A stretch of 64,000 nucleotides of DNA from Lactobacillus laiwuensis (GTDB taxonomy: Bacteria > Bacillota > Bacilli > Lactobacillales > Lactobacillaceae), in assembly GCF_019972835.1 (NCBI RefSeq), contig NZ_BPPB01000005.1:186001-250000 (forward strand), in the 5' to 3' direction. Shown piece after piece: positions 63,385 to 64,000 of this stretch. Made by a program: the position numbers and the translations under genes. Below the pieces are notes generated by a model. It was not told where the DNA came from. It ran no database searches and worked only from the letters and a program-made list of their open reading frames with translations. Each line of letters begins with the position of its first letter. Position 1 is the stretch's first letter.

Positions 63385-63419
63385 AATACATTGAGTTTAT
63401 TGCTCAATGTATTTTTTTA
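63385..63419 (+). terminator. terminator after the MFS fragment
   Basis: ATACATTGAG and CTCAATGTAT perfect arms followed by T-run. Confidence 0.88.
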
Positions 63420-63430
63420 TAAATATTTTA

Positions 63431-63479
63431 TTGACAAAAGGCGTAATTTGAGTAATACTGAAATCGTATTCAATATACG
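63431..63479 (+). promoter_or_regulatory. promoter and operator of the YhfZ-like gene
   Basis: TTGACA (63431-63436) and TAATAC (63453-63458), 16-bp spacing, then the inverted repeat CGTAT/ATACG (63465-63479) near the transcription start, suitable for autorepression. Confidence 0.6.
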
Positions 63480-63514
63480 GTATTTTGAATATTCTATAAA
63501 AAGGGGATTTTAAA

Positions 63515-64000
63515 TTGCAAACTGCACAGTATAAAATGAGAGGATTAGCGCTAACATTTTTAGCAAAAAAGTATTTACTTTTGGAACCTGACGATCGCGT
63601 ACCAACAGTAGAGGAATTTTGCAAAGAATCAAATATATCTCAGGGTACAATGCAGGCAGCAATTAGTATCTTAAAGGAGGATGGTGCAATTAGTACAAGA
63701 TCAAGAGGTCATTTAGGTACATTTGTTGAAAACGTTAATCATCATAAACTACTTTCTTATATAGGAAATCATACATTGGTTGGTTCATTACCACTACCAT
63801 ATACTAAAAAATATGAAGGACTCGCAACTGGAATTTACAAGGCATTTTTCAACAATGAGATTCAGGTTAGCCTTTCGTATATGAATGGTAGTGAAAAGAG
63901 ACTTTCGGGATTACAAGAAGATCGTAGCAATTTCATTATCACTTCAGGATTAACTGCTGATTATTTAATTAAAAGGAATGCCAACTTGGCTGAATTTTTA
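63515..64000 (+). CDS. GntR-type regulator, YhfZ-like (cut by window edge)
   Basis: 162 codons are visible and the frame is open to the edge. The N-terminus is a GntR-like winged helix (DDRVPTVEEFCKESNISQGT, then AISILKEDGAISTRSRGHLGTFV). The following part (LLSYIGNHTLVGSLPLPYTKKYEGLATGIYKAFF) matches the periplasmic-binding-like domain of YhfZ proteins. A TTG start after AAGGGGA is the only good one. Targets unknown. Confidence 0.7.
   Translation, partial: MQTAQYKMRGLALTFLAKKYLLLEPDDRVPTVEEFCKESNISQGTMQAAISILKEDGAISTRSRGHLGTFVENVNHHKLLSYIGNHTLVGSLPLPYTKKYEGLATGIYKAFFNNEIQVSLSYMNGSEKRLSGLQEDRSNFIITSGLTADYLIKRNANLAEFL

Overview
The window looks like a chromosomal segment of a low-GC lactic acid bacterium, most likely Lactobacillus in the strict sense (delbrueckii/acidophilus/helveticus relatives). 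The signs are AT-rich intergenic DNA, AAGGAG-type ribosome binding sites, cre-type catabolite sites, a SLAP (S-layer anchoring) domain protein, PTS/PRD regulation, the maltose phosphorylase route and an acetylated diaminopimelate pathway. No rRNA, tRNA or CRISPR array was seen. Species identification is inference.

Layout. 0-11.2 kb: lysine/meso-diaminopimelate block. dapF and lysC (aspartate kinase) lie on the minus strand. A lysine riboswitch with its own promoter and terminator heads the plus-strand operon lysA-dapH-dapL-dapA-dapB-patA-asd. 11.3-18.1 kb: a PotBCA-like ABC importer with two tandem paralogous lipoprotein receptors, followed by adenine deaminase. 18.1-20.4 kb: three secreted proteins, one with SLAP and CAP domains. 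20.6-24.5 kb: guaC divergent from purA-purB, with paired PurR-like boxes between them. 24.6-26.5 kb: a flavinylated fumarate/urocanate reductase-like enzyme.

26.7-33.3 kb: deoC, then a cre-controlled operon with a PRD regulator fused to an EIIA domain, an ascorbate-family PTS IIB and IIC, a TPR protein, a class II aldolase and a P-loop kinase. This is the best candidate here for an undescribed catabolic system. 33.3-34.5 kb: a scar zone bracketed by two near-identical hairpins. It holds a copied fragment of the fumarate reductase gene fused to the tail of an IS3-family transposase, and a RelB/PemK-type toxin-antitoxin pair with two palindromic operators. 34.5-37.1 kb: a LytTR regulator, LiaF-like membrane protein, 111-aa protein and GNAT protein, headed by a 21-bp-period direct repeat that fits a LytTR autoregulatory site. 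37.1-39 kb: a LysR regulator divergent from a stand-alone GAPDH gene.

39.1-42.4 kb: thiM-thiD-thiE under a TPP riboswitch (minus strand), and tenA (plus strand). 42.4-46.2 kb: a decay zone with gene relics, two IS-end palindromes, an HTH/Fic toxin-antitoxin pair and a frameshifted second Fic gene. 46.2-47.8 kb: gatD and a ThiD/PdxK-like kinase. 47.9-51.2 kb: glpK, a tyrosine phosphatase and a LacI-type regulator. 51.4-62.7 kb: a complete maltose/maltodextrin locus (two GH13 enzymes, GH65 maltose phosphorylase, beta-phosphoglucomutase, MsmK-type ATPase, MalEFG) with two cre sites. 62.7-64 kb: relics of an FGGY kinase and an MFS transporter, then a YhfZ-like regulator cut by the window edge.

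How the genes work together. Aspartate is taken to lysine and the peptidoglycan cross-linker mDAP, probably under lysine feedback. Purine salvage (guaC, purA, purB, ade) may share PurR-type control. Maltodextrins are imported, debranched or shortened, and phosphorolysed to glucose 1-phosphate and glucose, under LacI-type and CcpA-type control. The regulatory links are read from DNA motifs and are not demonstrated.
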